From positions 62,001-126,000 of the forward strand of contig NZ_KK069993.1 in NCBI RefSeq assembly GCF_000576425.1: a stretch of 64,000 bases of DNA, read 5' to 3'. This document shows, piece after piece, positions 7,764 to 15,645 of the stretch (its first letter is position 1; each line of letters opens with the position of its first letter). The notes beneath the pieces are model-generated. The model had not been told where the DNA came from. It saw only the letters and a program-made list of their open reading frames with translations, and searched no databases. Origin of the DNA: Brachybacterium phenoliresistens. Lineage in GTDB: Bacteria; Actinomycetota; Actinomycetes; Actinomycetales; Dermabacteraceae. Position numbers and translations under genes: made by a program.

Positions 7764-9056
7764 ATGACCACCCTCGCTCCCCCGGCGCCCACCGCGCGCC
7801 GCGCCCCGTGGCGGATCGCCTGGGCGTCGATGATCGGGACCTCGCTGGAGCAGTTCGACTTCTACCTCTACGCGTACTTCTCGGCGTTCTTCGTGGGGCC
7901 GCTGTTCTTCGAGCCGCTGGGCCCGGCCGGCGCCGCCCTCGCCTCCTTCTCGACCATCGCGGTGTCCTTCGTGATCCGGCCCGTGGGGGCGCTCGTGTTC
8001 GGGCACATGGGCGATCGCCGGGGACGCCGGGCGACGCTGCTGTGGACGGTCTCGCTGATGGGCGTCGCGACCGGACTCATCGGCCTGCTGCCCACCTATG
8101 CGCAGGCCGGCTGGCTGGGCGCGATCGGCCTGGTGCTGCTGCGCCTGGTGCAGGGCGTGAGCCTCGGCGGCGAATGGGGCGGATCGGTGCTGCTGGCGAC
8201 CGAGCACGCCCGCCCCGTGCGGCGCGCCTTCTACGCCGCGATCCCCCAGCTGGGATCACCGATCGGCTCCATCCTCTCCGCGGCGGTGTTCATCGTCCTG
8301 TCGCTGACCCTGCCGGAGGCGGCCATGGCCTCCTGGGGCTGGCGCCTGCCGTTCTTCCTCGCGATCCCGCTGCTGCTGGTCTCGCTGTACCTGCGCCGCA
8401 GCATCGAGGAGACCCCGGAGTTCCTGCGGATGGCCCGCGAGGGGAGGCGGGACCGCACGCCGGTGCTGGACATGCTGCGCACCCGGCCGATGGCCCTGCT
8501 GGTGGCGATCGCCGCCGCGCAGCTGGGCATCGGCTCCTACGCGCTGATGAACACGTACACGATGAACTACGGCGCGGAGGTGCTGGGCTTCCCGTACATG
8601 CAGCTGCTGACGGCCGCGACCATCGGCGCGCTGCTGCAGCTGGTGACGGTGCCGCTGTTCGGGGCGCTCGCCGCGCGCACCGGCTCCGCGCTCGTGGTCG
8701 GGGTCGGCGCGGCCGGGACGGCGCTGATCGCCCTGCCGATGTATGCGCTGCTGGGCTCGGCGACCTTCTCCGTGCTGGTGGCGATGATGGTGATCGGCGG
8801 GATCCTGCCGACCATGTCCTGGGCCGCGCTCGGCGGCCTCATGAGCGACCTGTTCCCCGGCAGCTTCCGCACCTCGGCGCTGTCCTTCGCCTATGCGGTC
8901 GCGGCGACGGTGAGCGGCTTCGTGCCGCTGCTGACCGGAGTCCTCGGCACCGCCACCGGCCAGGCCTGGTGGCACCCGGCGGCGGTGCTCATCGCCCTGT
9001 CCCTGGTCACGCTCGCTGCGGCGATCGCGGCGGGGCGGCGCGATGCGCGGCGGTGA
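7764..9056 (+). CDS. MFS transporter, metabolite:H+ symporter (MHS) type
   Basis: A 430-aa protein with 12 predicted membrane helices. The N-terminus (SMIGTSLEQFDFYLYAYFS), the intracellular GHMGDRRGRRATL motif and the LRLVQGVSLGGEWGG segment are characteristic of the MHS branch (ShiA/KgtP/ProP-like), which imports organic acids or zwitterions with protons. The substrate cannot be read from sequence. The frame is open far upstream, but the ATG at 7764 has AGGAGG 11-16 nt before it and begins the normal N-terminus. TAGGCT at 7687-7692 may be the -10 box. It stands alone between pepE and a small reverse-strand gene. Confidence 0.83.
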   Translation: MTTLAPPAPTARRAPWRIAWASMIGTSLEQFDFYLYAYFSAFFVGPLFFEPLGPAGAALASFSTIAVSFVIRPVGALVFGHMGDRRGRRATLLWTVSLMGVATGLIGLLPTYAQAGWLGAIGLVLLRLVQGVSLGGEWGGSVLLATEHARPVRRAFYAAIPQLGSPIGSILSAAVFIVLSLTLPEAAMASWGWRLPFFLAIPLLLVSLYLRRSIEETPEFLRMAREGRRDRTPVLDMLRTRPMALLVAIAAAQLGIGSYALMNTYTMNYGAEVLGFPYMQLLTAATIGALLQLVTVPLFGALAARTGSALVVGVGAAGTALIALPMYALLGSATFSVLVAMMVIGGILPTMSWAALGGLMSDLFPGSFRTSALSFAYAVAATVSGFVPLLTGVLGTATGQAWWHPAAVLIALSLVTLAAAIAAGRRDARR

Positions 9057-9140
9057 CGCGGACGCGACGCGCTTCCCTCTCCTGACGCCAGGGGCGCCGG
9101 AGATCGCCGCCGTACCCGAGGCTCCGCCGACTGCGAGCGC

Positions 9141-9416
9141 TCAGTCCTCGATATAGCCGGTGACGGGGTCGACGAGTGAGATGAACTCCCGGATGTGCTC
9201 GCGGTGCCCGCTCGGCGTCATCGCGCCGCCCCCGGACACAGCGACGGAGAAGCCGTACTGGGGATCCCGGTGCGAGACCCACCGGTACGCGTAGTTCCCG
9301 GGCGACCGTTCCTCCACCTCGAATCGCTCGCCGTCCACCTCGTACAGCACGTCGGTCCCCCTGTCCTCGATGTCCCCGCAGCGCTCGGAGAAGTATTCCA
9401 GGCACCCCGACATCAC
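9141..9416 (-). CDS. Small hypothetical protein
   Basis: 91 aa, acidic, with many aromatic residues and alternating polar/hydrophobic stretches (for example FEVEERSPGNYAYRW) that suggest a small beta-rich domain. Codons end mostly in G or C, as in real genes of this genome, which is the main evidence that it is translated. No signal peptide, membrane segment or family motif is recognised. It faces the MFS gene tail-to-tail and is divergent from the PhyH gene. A GTG directly before the ATG is an alternative start, and no clear ribosome-binding site is seen. Confidence 0.5.
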   Translation of the reverse strand: MMSGCLEYFSERCGDIEDRGTDVLYEVDGERFEVEERSPGNYAYRWVSHRDPQYGFSVAVSGGGAMTPSGHREHIREFISLVDPVTGYIED

Positions 9417-9550
9417 GGCCGGAGCCCGTGCATGGCCCTCCGGTGCCCGCGACGACGGCCGGAACCCGTGGGACCACGGGGACGAAAAGGCGTGTCCGTC
9501 CGGCGAACATCGGCGTCCGGTCCTCGCCTATCGGGCACGCAGGGTGTTCC

Positions 9551-9556
9551 CTAGAT
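9551..9556 (+). promoter_or_regulatory. -10 box upstream of the PhyH-AraC pair
   Basis: TAGATT is a good extended -10 match about 50 nt before the PhyH start codon. A GGAAGAG ribosome-binding site lies 8-14 nt before the ATG. Confidence 0.4.
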
Positions 9557-9606
9557 TCGTGGTCGGACGGAGAACCGTTCGCCCACCGATCACGGAAGAG
9601 TCGACG

Positions 9607-10383
9607 ATGACCACTCTCGAAGCCCGATCCCCCGACCTGGACGCTCTGGCCGACACCTACGACGAGCAGGGCTTCGTCCTGGTCAAGGGCCTGCTCACGA
9701 AGGAGGAGGCCGCCGAGTACCGCCGCCGCAGCCACGAGCTGCTGGCGGGCCTGAAGCGCGAGGACGACCCGACCTGGGGCAGCGCCGCCGAGGCCGCCAT
9801 GGGGCAGATGACCAGCCTCCAGCACCTCCACGACGCCCAGTTCTACGACGCCGCCTTCACCCGCCTGCTCACGGACCCGCGGTTCACGGACGTCGCGGCG
9901 GCCGTCCTGCGAACCCCGAACGTGCAGCTGCACCACACCAAGATGTTCGTGAAGCCCCCGGAGAACGGGTCGCCGTTCCCGCCCCACCAGGACCACCCGT
10001 TCTTCCCGCACGAGAACCACAAGGTCGCCGCCGCGATCTTCCACTTCGACGATGCGCCCGATGCGAAGGGCTGCGTGCGCATCGCCCCCGGCAGCCACCG
10101 GGAGGGTCCGCGCGAGCACGACCCCGAGGGCAGTTACCACCTGCCCGACTTCCCGCAGGACCAGCTGGTCCCGCAGGAGGCGGAGGCCGGCGACGTCCTG
10201 TTCTTCACCTACCTCACGGTGCACAGCTCCGGGGTGAACGTCTCCGACGAGGCGCGCACCACCTGGCTGGTCCAGTTCCGCGACCCGGAGGACACGCTCA
10301 TCGGCGACCAGCACACGCATTCGCTGGGCCAGGGCCTGATCCTCGCCGGCACCGACCCGACCGGGCGGGCCCACACCCGGTGA
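9607..10383 (+). CDS. Phytanoyl-CoA dioxygenase (PhyH) family protein
   Basis: A 258-aa Fe(II)/2-oxoglutarate-dependent oxygenase of the PhyH family. The iron-binding facial triad is visible: His127 and Asp129 in PPHQDHPF, and distal His206 in LTVHSSG. An Arg in the C-terminal ARTTWLVQFR segment is placed to bind 2-oxoglutarate. Bacterial members hydroxylate varied small molecules, and the substrate is unknown. The stop codon overlaps the GTG of the AraC regulator (GTGA), so the two are co-transcribed and the regulator probably senses the substrate or product. Confidence 0.85.
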   Translation: MTTLEARSPDLDALADTYDEQGFVLVKGLLTKEEAAEYRRRSHELLAGLKREDDPTWGSAAEAAMGQMTSLQHLHDAQFYDAAFTRLLTDPRFTDVAAAVLRTPNVQLHHTKMFVKPPENGSPFPPHQDHPFFPHENHKVAAAIFHFDDAPDAKGCVRIAPGSHREGPREHDPEGSYHLPDFPQDQLVPQEAEAGDVLFFTYLTVHSSGVNVSDEARTTWLVQFRDPEDTLIGDQHTHSLGQGLILAGTDPTGRAHTR

Positions 10384-11321
10384 GCCTCGCGCAGGTCGCC
10401 CGCGCGGGCGCGATCGTCGACCTCGCCGGACTCCTGGAGACCGGCGAGGTCGACGGCGTGGGCGTGGACTTCCTCAGCTGGGGCTTCTACGCGCCCAAGC
10501 CCTGGCGCAACTGGCTGCACACCCATTCCTTCCACGAGGTGTGCCTGGCCTACGCCGGCGAGGGCACGTTCACCGTGGACGGGACGGCGCATCCGGTCAC
10601 GGCCGGGGACGTGTTCATCGCCCGGCCCGGCGACGTCCACGAGATCATCTCGAGCCGCGAGGCGCCGCTGGGCATCGCCTTCTGGGGCGTGGCGCTGCAG
10701 CGGCCGATGGACCCGGGCGCCGGAGGCAGCGGCATCGGCGAGCGCGGCTGGTGGAGCGGCCTCACCCGGGCCGACGGGCCGCTGGTCTCCCGCAGCCTCG
10801 GCACCCTGCCCGAAGTCGTCGTCGCCCTCGCCGAGGAGGCCGCGACCCCGCGCTCCGGATATCGGGCACGGCTGCAGGCGCTGGGGACGATGCTCGTGCT
10901 GGAGACGGCGCGCGCCTTCGCGAGCGACGCCGATCTCGCCATCGGCGCGGTGCCGGCGGACCGCACCACCCCGGCGGTCGCCGCGATGGACCGCTACCTC
11001 GCCGACAATCTCGAGCGGCCGCTGCGGGTGCGGGACGTGGCCGCCGTCGTGCACCTGTCCGAGCGGCACGCGGCGCGGATGTTCGCCGGCCACACCGGCG
11101 TCCCGATCATGGCCCGCCTGCGCGCCCTGCGCCTGGAGCGGGCCGCGCGCCTGCTGCTGGAGACGCAGGAGCCCATCGGGCAGATCGCCCGGGCCTGCGG
11201 CTACCCGGAGATCCGCGCCTTCATCACCGCATTCCGCCGCGCCCACGGCCAGGCGCCCGGCGCCTTCCGCCGCAACCGCGGGACCTGGCACCTGGATGCG
11301 GAGGAGGACGCGCGCAGGTGA
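10380..11321 (+). CDS. AraC family transcriptional regulator with N-terminal cupin
   Basis: 313 aa. Residues about 35-100 form a cupin-type sensory domain (HTHSFHEVCLAYAGEGTF, then PVTAGDVFIARPGDVHEI). Residues about 200-300 form the double helix-turn-helix of AraC/XylS proteins (RDVAAVVHLSERHAARMFAGHTG, then IGQIARACGYPEIRAFITAF). It starts at a GTG that overlaps the PhyH stop by 4 nt, implying translational coupling. It most likely regulates the PhyH gene and itself. Confidence 0.87.
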   Translation: MSLAQVARAGAIVDLAGLLETGEVDGVGVDFLSWGFYAPKPWRNWLHTHSFHEVCLAYAGEGTFTVDGTAHPVTAGDVFIARPGDVHEIISSREAPLGIAFWGVALQRPMDPGAGGSGIGERGWWSGLTRADGPLVSRSLGTLPEVVVALAEEAATPRSGYRARLQALGTMLVLETARAFASDADLAIGAVPADRTTPAVAAMDRYLADNLERPLRVRDVAAVVHLSERHAARMFAGHTGVPIMARLRALRLERAARLLLETQEPIGQIARACGYPEIRAFITAFRRAHGQAPGAFRRNRGTWHLDAEEDARR

Positions 11322-11432
11322 GGAGGCGTGCCGACGTCCGCATCGTCCCCGAGACCCGTGGCGCCGTGCTCCCTGCGGGAGGACGGCGAGCCGCCGCCCC
11401 GGGGCGCCGGCGAGGAGCACCGGGTCGAGGGC

Positions 11433-12518
11433 TCAGCTCCAGTCGAAGGTGAGCACCGCGGTGCGCGTCCCGGGCTCGACGAACAGGAGGATCGCATCGG
11501 CGCCCGCGCCGCGCCACGGGGTGCCGGCGGTGGCGGCGAGGAAGACGAACGGACGGCCGTCACGCAGACGCAGCACCGGCGTCACGGGATCGCTCTCGTC
11601 CAGGATGTACGCGGGCGGCGGCGGGAAGCCGGCCCAGTTGCCGTACCCGGGCTCCCCGCCCAGCTGATCGACGAGGGCGAAGTCCGTCCCCCAGCCCGCC
11701 CGCTGCTGCGAGGGATCCTCCTCGTCGCCCCAGACCAGGGCGCCCAGCCGATCCCAGCGGGCTCGGGCGCCCGCGATCTCGGCCTCCGCCTCGGCATAGT
11801 GGTGCCGCAGGCCCGGCATCGCCGCCTCGCCCCGGGCCTCGAGTCCCTCGAGCCCCTCGAGCGCGAAGAGCTCGCGGGCGCCGAGGTACCGCCATCGGCC
11901 GTCGGCCTGCTGGCGCAAGGAGATCCAGTTCGTCCCGGCATGGGCATCATGATGCGCGGCGGTCTCCTCGCCCAGCAGTCCGTCGACGGGCTCGACCGGG
12001 CTCAGCAGCGGCGCGCTCCCGCTCCAGGCCGGGTCGGCCAGGCGCAGGTCGACGGACACCAGCGGGTGCAGGAGGCGCGCCAGCCACGGCTGCTCCCGCG
12101 CAAAGACGTCCGCGGGGTCCGGCAGGACGGTGATCCGCGGGTCCGGCGCGGTGACGCGCTCCCCCGGCGCCGGCGCGCGGTCACCCGACGCCGGCGCGCG
12201 ATCCGGCGAGACGGTGCCGGCGGCATCGGGCGCGGCGTCCTCGGGCGCGGGGCGGGGCCGCACATCGGGGCCGGGATCCGCGGCCGAGGCGGGGCCGATG
12301 CCCCAGGCCGCCTCGAACTCCGGGGCCGGGCCGCGCACCTCCGCCTCGGCGCGGTCGAGGAGCGCGCGGGCCTCGGCCTCCGTCGCGGCGGGATGCTCGA
12401 CGACGATCGCGTGGTCGTCCAGGCGCCGGATCACGAGGTGGCCGAGGGGACCATCGGCCGCGCCCCAGGTGGAGCGGTAGGAGACCTCGTAGAGGGCGTC
12501 GGCGGCGATCCTCGTCAT
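11433..12518 (-). CDS. Hypothetical protein with faint YwqG/DUF1963-like C-terminus
   Basis: 361 aa. The N-terminal 70 residues form a small alpha/beta unit. Residues about 75-120 are a Pro/Ala/Asp-rich linker with repeated APxSGDRAPAPGER-like units. The C-terminal 150 residues end in a HQLGG-like motif (VDQLGGEPGYG), a WGTD segment and a final ILLFVEP strand, recalling DUF1963/YwqG proteins; this is a weak resemblance. It is divergent from the SWIM-domain gene with only 39 nt between starts. TACCAT at 12526-12531 (minus strand) lies 7 nt before the ATG, so the transcript is probably leaderless. Confidence 0.65.
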   Translation of the reverse strand: MTRIAADALYEVSYRSTWGAADGPLGHLVIRRLDDHAIVVEHPAATEAEARALLDRAEAEVRGPAPEFEAAWGIGPASAADPGPDVRPRPAPEDAAPDAAGTVSPDRAPASGDRAPAPGERVTAPDPRITVLPDPADVFAREQPWLARLLHPLVSVDLRLADPAWSGSAPLLSPVEPVDGLLGEETAAHHDAHAGTNWISLRQQADGRWRYLGARELFALEGLEGLEARGEAAMPGLRHHYAEAEAEIAGARARWDRLGALVWGDEEDPSQQRAGWGTDFALVDQLGGEPGYGNWAGFPPPPAYILDESDPVTPVLRLRDGRPFVFLAATAGTPWRGAGADAILLFVEPGTRTAVLTFDWS

Positions 12519-12557
12519 GGGGTGGATGGTAGCGGGGAACAGGAGGACACTGGGGGC

Positions 12558-13583
12558 ATGACGTGGGCGGGCATCACGGACGCCGACCTTCGCGCCGTCT
12601 CCGGCGACCTGGTCCTGCACCGGGGCCGGGAGCTCGCGGCGGACGGGGCGATGCGGGTCGAGCACCTCGACGGGTGCTCGGCGCGGGCCGTCGCGGCCGG
12701 CGCCGGCCTGATCGAGGTGGAGCTCGAGATCGGCGAGCACGGCATGCTGCTCGGGGACTGCACCTGTCCCCCGGCGCAGGACGGCAGCTTCTGCGCCCAT
12801 CTGGTCGCCACCGCGATCACCTGCCGCGACCGGGCGCACCGCGGGGACCTGCCCGCCGCGCGCATCGACGGCGCGCCCCCGGCCCCGGACACCGCCCAGC
12901 TGCGCCGGTTCCTGCGGCGCCAGGACCCGGACTGGCTGGTCGACCAGCTGCTGCTGGCCGGCGAGCGCGACCCGCAGCTGCGGGCCCGCCTGCAGCTGGC
13001 CGCCGGCGGCCGTCCCGGCTGCGACCTCGACACCGCGCCGCTGCACGCCCACCTCCAGCATGCGTTCTTCATCGCCGACTTCGTCCCGCACCGGGAGGCC
13101 GGCGACCACTTCGCCCGCATCGACGAGGCCCTCGACCTGGTCGAGGCGCTGATCGAGGAGGGCCACGGCGATGCGGCGGCGCGCCTGGCCCGCGAGGGCC
13201 TGCGGCTGCTCGAGGAGAGCAGCGCCGCCGTCGAGGACCCCGACGGCGGGACCGTCCGCACCCTGCGCCGTCTCGAGGACATCCACCTGCGCGCCTGCCG
13301 CGCCGCCCGCCCCGATCCCCGCGAGCTCGCCGCGACGCTGCTGGACACGGCGCTGCGCTGCGGCCTCGGGCCGTTCCGCGACGCCCCGGCCCGGTACGCC
13401 GAGGTGCTGGGCGCCGAGGGTCTCGCCCGCCTCGATGAGCTGGTGCGGCAGCGCCTCGCGCAGCTGTCCGCGCAGGAGGAGGGGACGCGCGAGGAGCGGA
13501 GCGTGCTCGAGGCGTTCGCCCGCGACCTCGAGCACGGCGCCGCATCGGACGCCGCGCCCTCAGGCCCGCGTCCCCCCGGCTGA
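12558..13583 (+). CDS. SWIM zinc-finger protein
   Basis: 341 aa. The SWIM motif CxCx(n)CxH is explicit: Cys68 and Cys70 in DCTCPP, then Cys79 and His81 in FCAH. The rest is helical, with repeated Leu/Ala-rich segments, and no ATPase or nuclease motif. SWIM domains bind DNA or proteins and often accompany SNF2 helicases, but none is next to this gene. The start has AGGAGG 13-18 nt upstream. The C-terminal 24 nt overlap the convergent TetR gene. Confidence 0.78.
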   Translation: MTWAGITDADLRAVSGDLVLHRGRELAADGAMRVEHLDGCSARAVAAGAGLIEVELEIGEHGMLLGDCTCPPAQDGSFCAHLVATAITCRDRAHRGDLPAARIDGAPPAPDTAQLRRFLRRQDPDWLVDQLLLAGERDPQLRARLQLAAGGRPGCDLDTAPLHAHLQHAFFIADFVPHREAGDHFARIDEALDLVEALIEEGHGDAAARLAREGLRLLEESSAAVEDPDGGTVRTLRRLEDIHLRACRAARPDPRELAATLLDTALRCGLGPFRDAPARYAEVLGAEGLARLDELVRQRLAQLSAQEEGTREERSVLEAFARDLEHGAASDAAPSGPRPPG

Positions 13584-14192
13584 GCGCGAGGGCTGGTCCT
13601 CCATGCCCAGCAGCCGCCGGGCCCCGGTCTCGTAGACCTGCACGATGTCGACCTCCGGGGTGAGGAAGTGCTGCATCTGCAGGGAGTCGAGCAGGGCGAT
13701 CAGCGCCCGGGCCGTGCCGGGGACGTCGGCGAGCGCGGGCAGGTCCCCGCGCGCGATCTCCTCGGCGAGGTGGTGCTCGAACGACGCGGCGGTCTCGCGG
13801 TAGCGCTGGACCATCCGCGCATGGGCGGGGTGGTCCTCCGAGGCGGTCTCCGCGGTGAGGGTGACGCGCAGGCGCATCATGCCGCGGTGCTCGAGGTTCC
13901 GCTGCAGGATCATCCGGCCCCGCTCGAAGGTGGTCTGGACGCCGACGGTCTCCAGCAGCGCCGTCTGGAGCGCCTGCCAGTGGCTGAGCACGGCGAAGAG
14001 GAGCTCGACCTTGCTCGGGTAGTAGTGCAGCAGGCCCGGCACCGTCATGCCCGCGGCCGTCGCCACCTCCTGCAGGGAGCCCTCGCGGAAGCCCGACCTG
14101 CCGAAGACCTCGATCGCGGCGTCGAGGATGCGGGCCTGCCGGACCTCCCGGGAGAGGCGCTCGCGGCGGGGGCGGGGGGTCGGCTCGTCCAT
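13560..14192 (-). CDS. TetR family transcriptional regulator
   Basis: 210 aa with an N-terminal TetR helix-turn-helix (residues about 18-65: ILDAAIEVFGRSGF, then LQEVATAAGMTVPGLLHYYPSKVEL) and a helical ligand-binding C-terminus. It is divergent from the MFS-sulfatase operon, and a perfect 22-bp palindrome lies 26 nt before its start. That palindrome is almost certainly its operator. The ligand is probably the sulfated compound handled by the operon. Confidence 0.88.
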   Translation of the reverse strand: MDEPTPRPRRERLSREVRQARILDAAIEVFGRSGFREGSLQEVATAAGMTVPGLLHYYPSKVELLFAVLSHWQALQTALLETVGVQTTFERGRMILQRNLEHRGMMRLRVTLTAETASEDHPAHARMVQRYRETAASFEHHLAEEIARGDLPALADVPGTARALIALLDSLQMQHFLTPEVDIVQVYETGARRLLGMEDQPSRSAGGTRA

Positions 14193-14217
14193 CCCGACAG
14201 TGTGCCATCCCTTGCTT

Positions 14218-14239
14218 ATCTACCGAGTACTCGGTAGAT
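14218..14239. promoter_or_regulatory. Perfect 22-bp palindromic TetR operator
   Basis: The half-site ATCTACCGAGT is followed directly by its reverse complement. It lies between the TetR start (14192) and the MFS start (14279), so binding would block both promoters. The TCTACCGAGTA core resembles operators of TetR regulators that contain an ACCGAGT half-site. Confidence 0.8.
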
Positions 14240-14278
14240 TGCGGCGACCGATCCCGCCCACGACGACGTGAGGACCTC

Positions 14279-15634
14279 ATGACCGCTCAGCATTCCCCGA
14301 TGGCACCGGCCGCCATCGGCCCCGATCCCCAGGGCGCACCGCACCGCAAGCGGAACGTCACCCTGATCTCCGCCGCGATGATCACCGACTCCGCCGAGAG
14401 CGGGCTTCTCAGCGCCCTGTTCCCGGTGATCGCGGCCTCCCTGGGACTGGCCACCAGCGCCCTCGGCGTCCTGATCGCCGCCGGGCGGCTGGTCAGCGTC
14501 GTCTCCGGGCCGCTGTGGGTGTTCCTGACCCGCTACCTGGCCCGCCGCACCGTGCTCGCGATCGCCAGCGGGCTCTGGGGCGTCTGGGCGATCGTCGCCG
14601 CCTTCTCCCAGGACTTCGTGCAGCTGCTGATCCTCAACACGATCGCCGCCGCCGGCTTCACGGCCGCGCACGTGTTCCTGCCCGCGATCGTCGGCGACTC
14701 CTTCCCCGATGCCAAGCGCGGCCGCGTGATCGGCTGGGTGTACGGGGCGCTGGTGATCAGCAGCTCCCTGCTCGGCCCCCTCTTCGGCCAGCTGGCCGAT
14801 GTCCCCCAGGGCTGGCGCTACGGCTATGTCGCCATCGGCGTCATCAACATCCTCGCCGGCCTGGCGATCCTGCTGTTCCTCCGCGACCCGGGCATCGGCT
14901 ACATGGACGGCCGCGCCGACCAGCACCGCGCCGGCACCACCACCGCCACCGACGACGGCGTGAGCTGGCGGACTGTGGCATCCCTGTTCCGCCTGCCCAG
15001 CTACGTCGTGCTCATCATCAGCCGCCTGCTGTCCCCGCACCCCGTCCTCGGCGCCTTCGCCGTGGTGCTCCTGGTCGAGGCGCACGGGCTGTCCATCCAG
15101 GTGGCGACGGCGGCCTTCGCGCCCTTCGGCATCGGCTACCTGGTCGGCAACATCGTCATCGGCTACCTGGGGGACATCGCGAACCGCTTCAGCGCCGACC
15201 ACGGCCGCGTCACCCTGCTGCAGCTGTCCCAGTTCGCCTTCGGCGGCCTCGCCTTCCTCGCCACCCAGGTCACCTACGACGGCGTGTGGATGTACAGCCT
15301 GTTCTTCGCGCTCATGGGTGCGTTCCAGGGCTGGAACCCGATCCTGAACCGGCCGATCGTCATGGCCATCGTCCCGCCCGAGCAGCGCGGCACCGCCTTC
15401 GGGTTCATGATCTCGATCGTGGAGTCCATCAGCTACTCGGTCCTCGCGCTGATCACCGGCTTCGTCGCCGGGGCGATCGGCACCCAGGGCGCGGTGCTGT
15501 GGACCATCGTGGCCGTGGTGCTGGTCAACGGCGTCGTCCTGACCGGCCTGCAGGTCACCTTCCGCCGGGACCGTCGCGCCCTGCTGGCGCGCACCGAGAC
15601 CGCCCCCGCCGCCCAGCCCGCCCTCGCCGAGTGA
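14279..15634 (+). CDS. MFS transporter of the sulfatase operon
   Basis: 451 aa with 12 predicted membrane helices and a central cytoplasmic loop (about residues 205-225, rich in Thr/Asp). The N-terminal half carries the AKRGRVIGWVYGALVI pattern common in MFS uptake carriers. It lies 11 nt before a sulfatase gene and downstream of the TetR operator, so it may import the sulfate ester or export the product. The start at 14279 follows GTGAGG by 5 nt. Confidence 0.82.
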   Translation: MTAQHSPMAPAAIGPDPQGAPHRKRNVTLISAAMITDSAESGLLSALFPVIAASLGLATSALGVLIAAGRLVSVVSGPLWVFLTRYLARRTVLAIASGLWGVWAIVAAFSQDFVQLLILNTIAAAGFTAAHVFLPAIVGDSFPDAKRGRVIGWVYGALVISSSLLGPLFGQLADVPQGWRYGYVAIGVINILAGLAILLFLRDPGIGYMDGRADQHRAGTTTATDDGVSWRTVASLFRLPSYVVLIISRLLSPHPVLGAFAVVLLVEAHGLSIQVATAAFAPFGIGYLVGNIVIGYLGDIANRFSADHGRVTLLQLSQFAFGGLAFLATQVTYDGVWMYSLFFALMGAFQGWNPILNRPIVMAIVPPEQRGTAFGFMISIVESISYSVLALITGFVAGAIGTQGAVLWTIVAVVLVNGVVLTGLQVTFRRDRRALLARTETAPAAQPALAE

Positions 15635-15645
15635 GGTCCTCCGCC

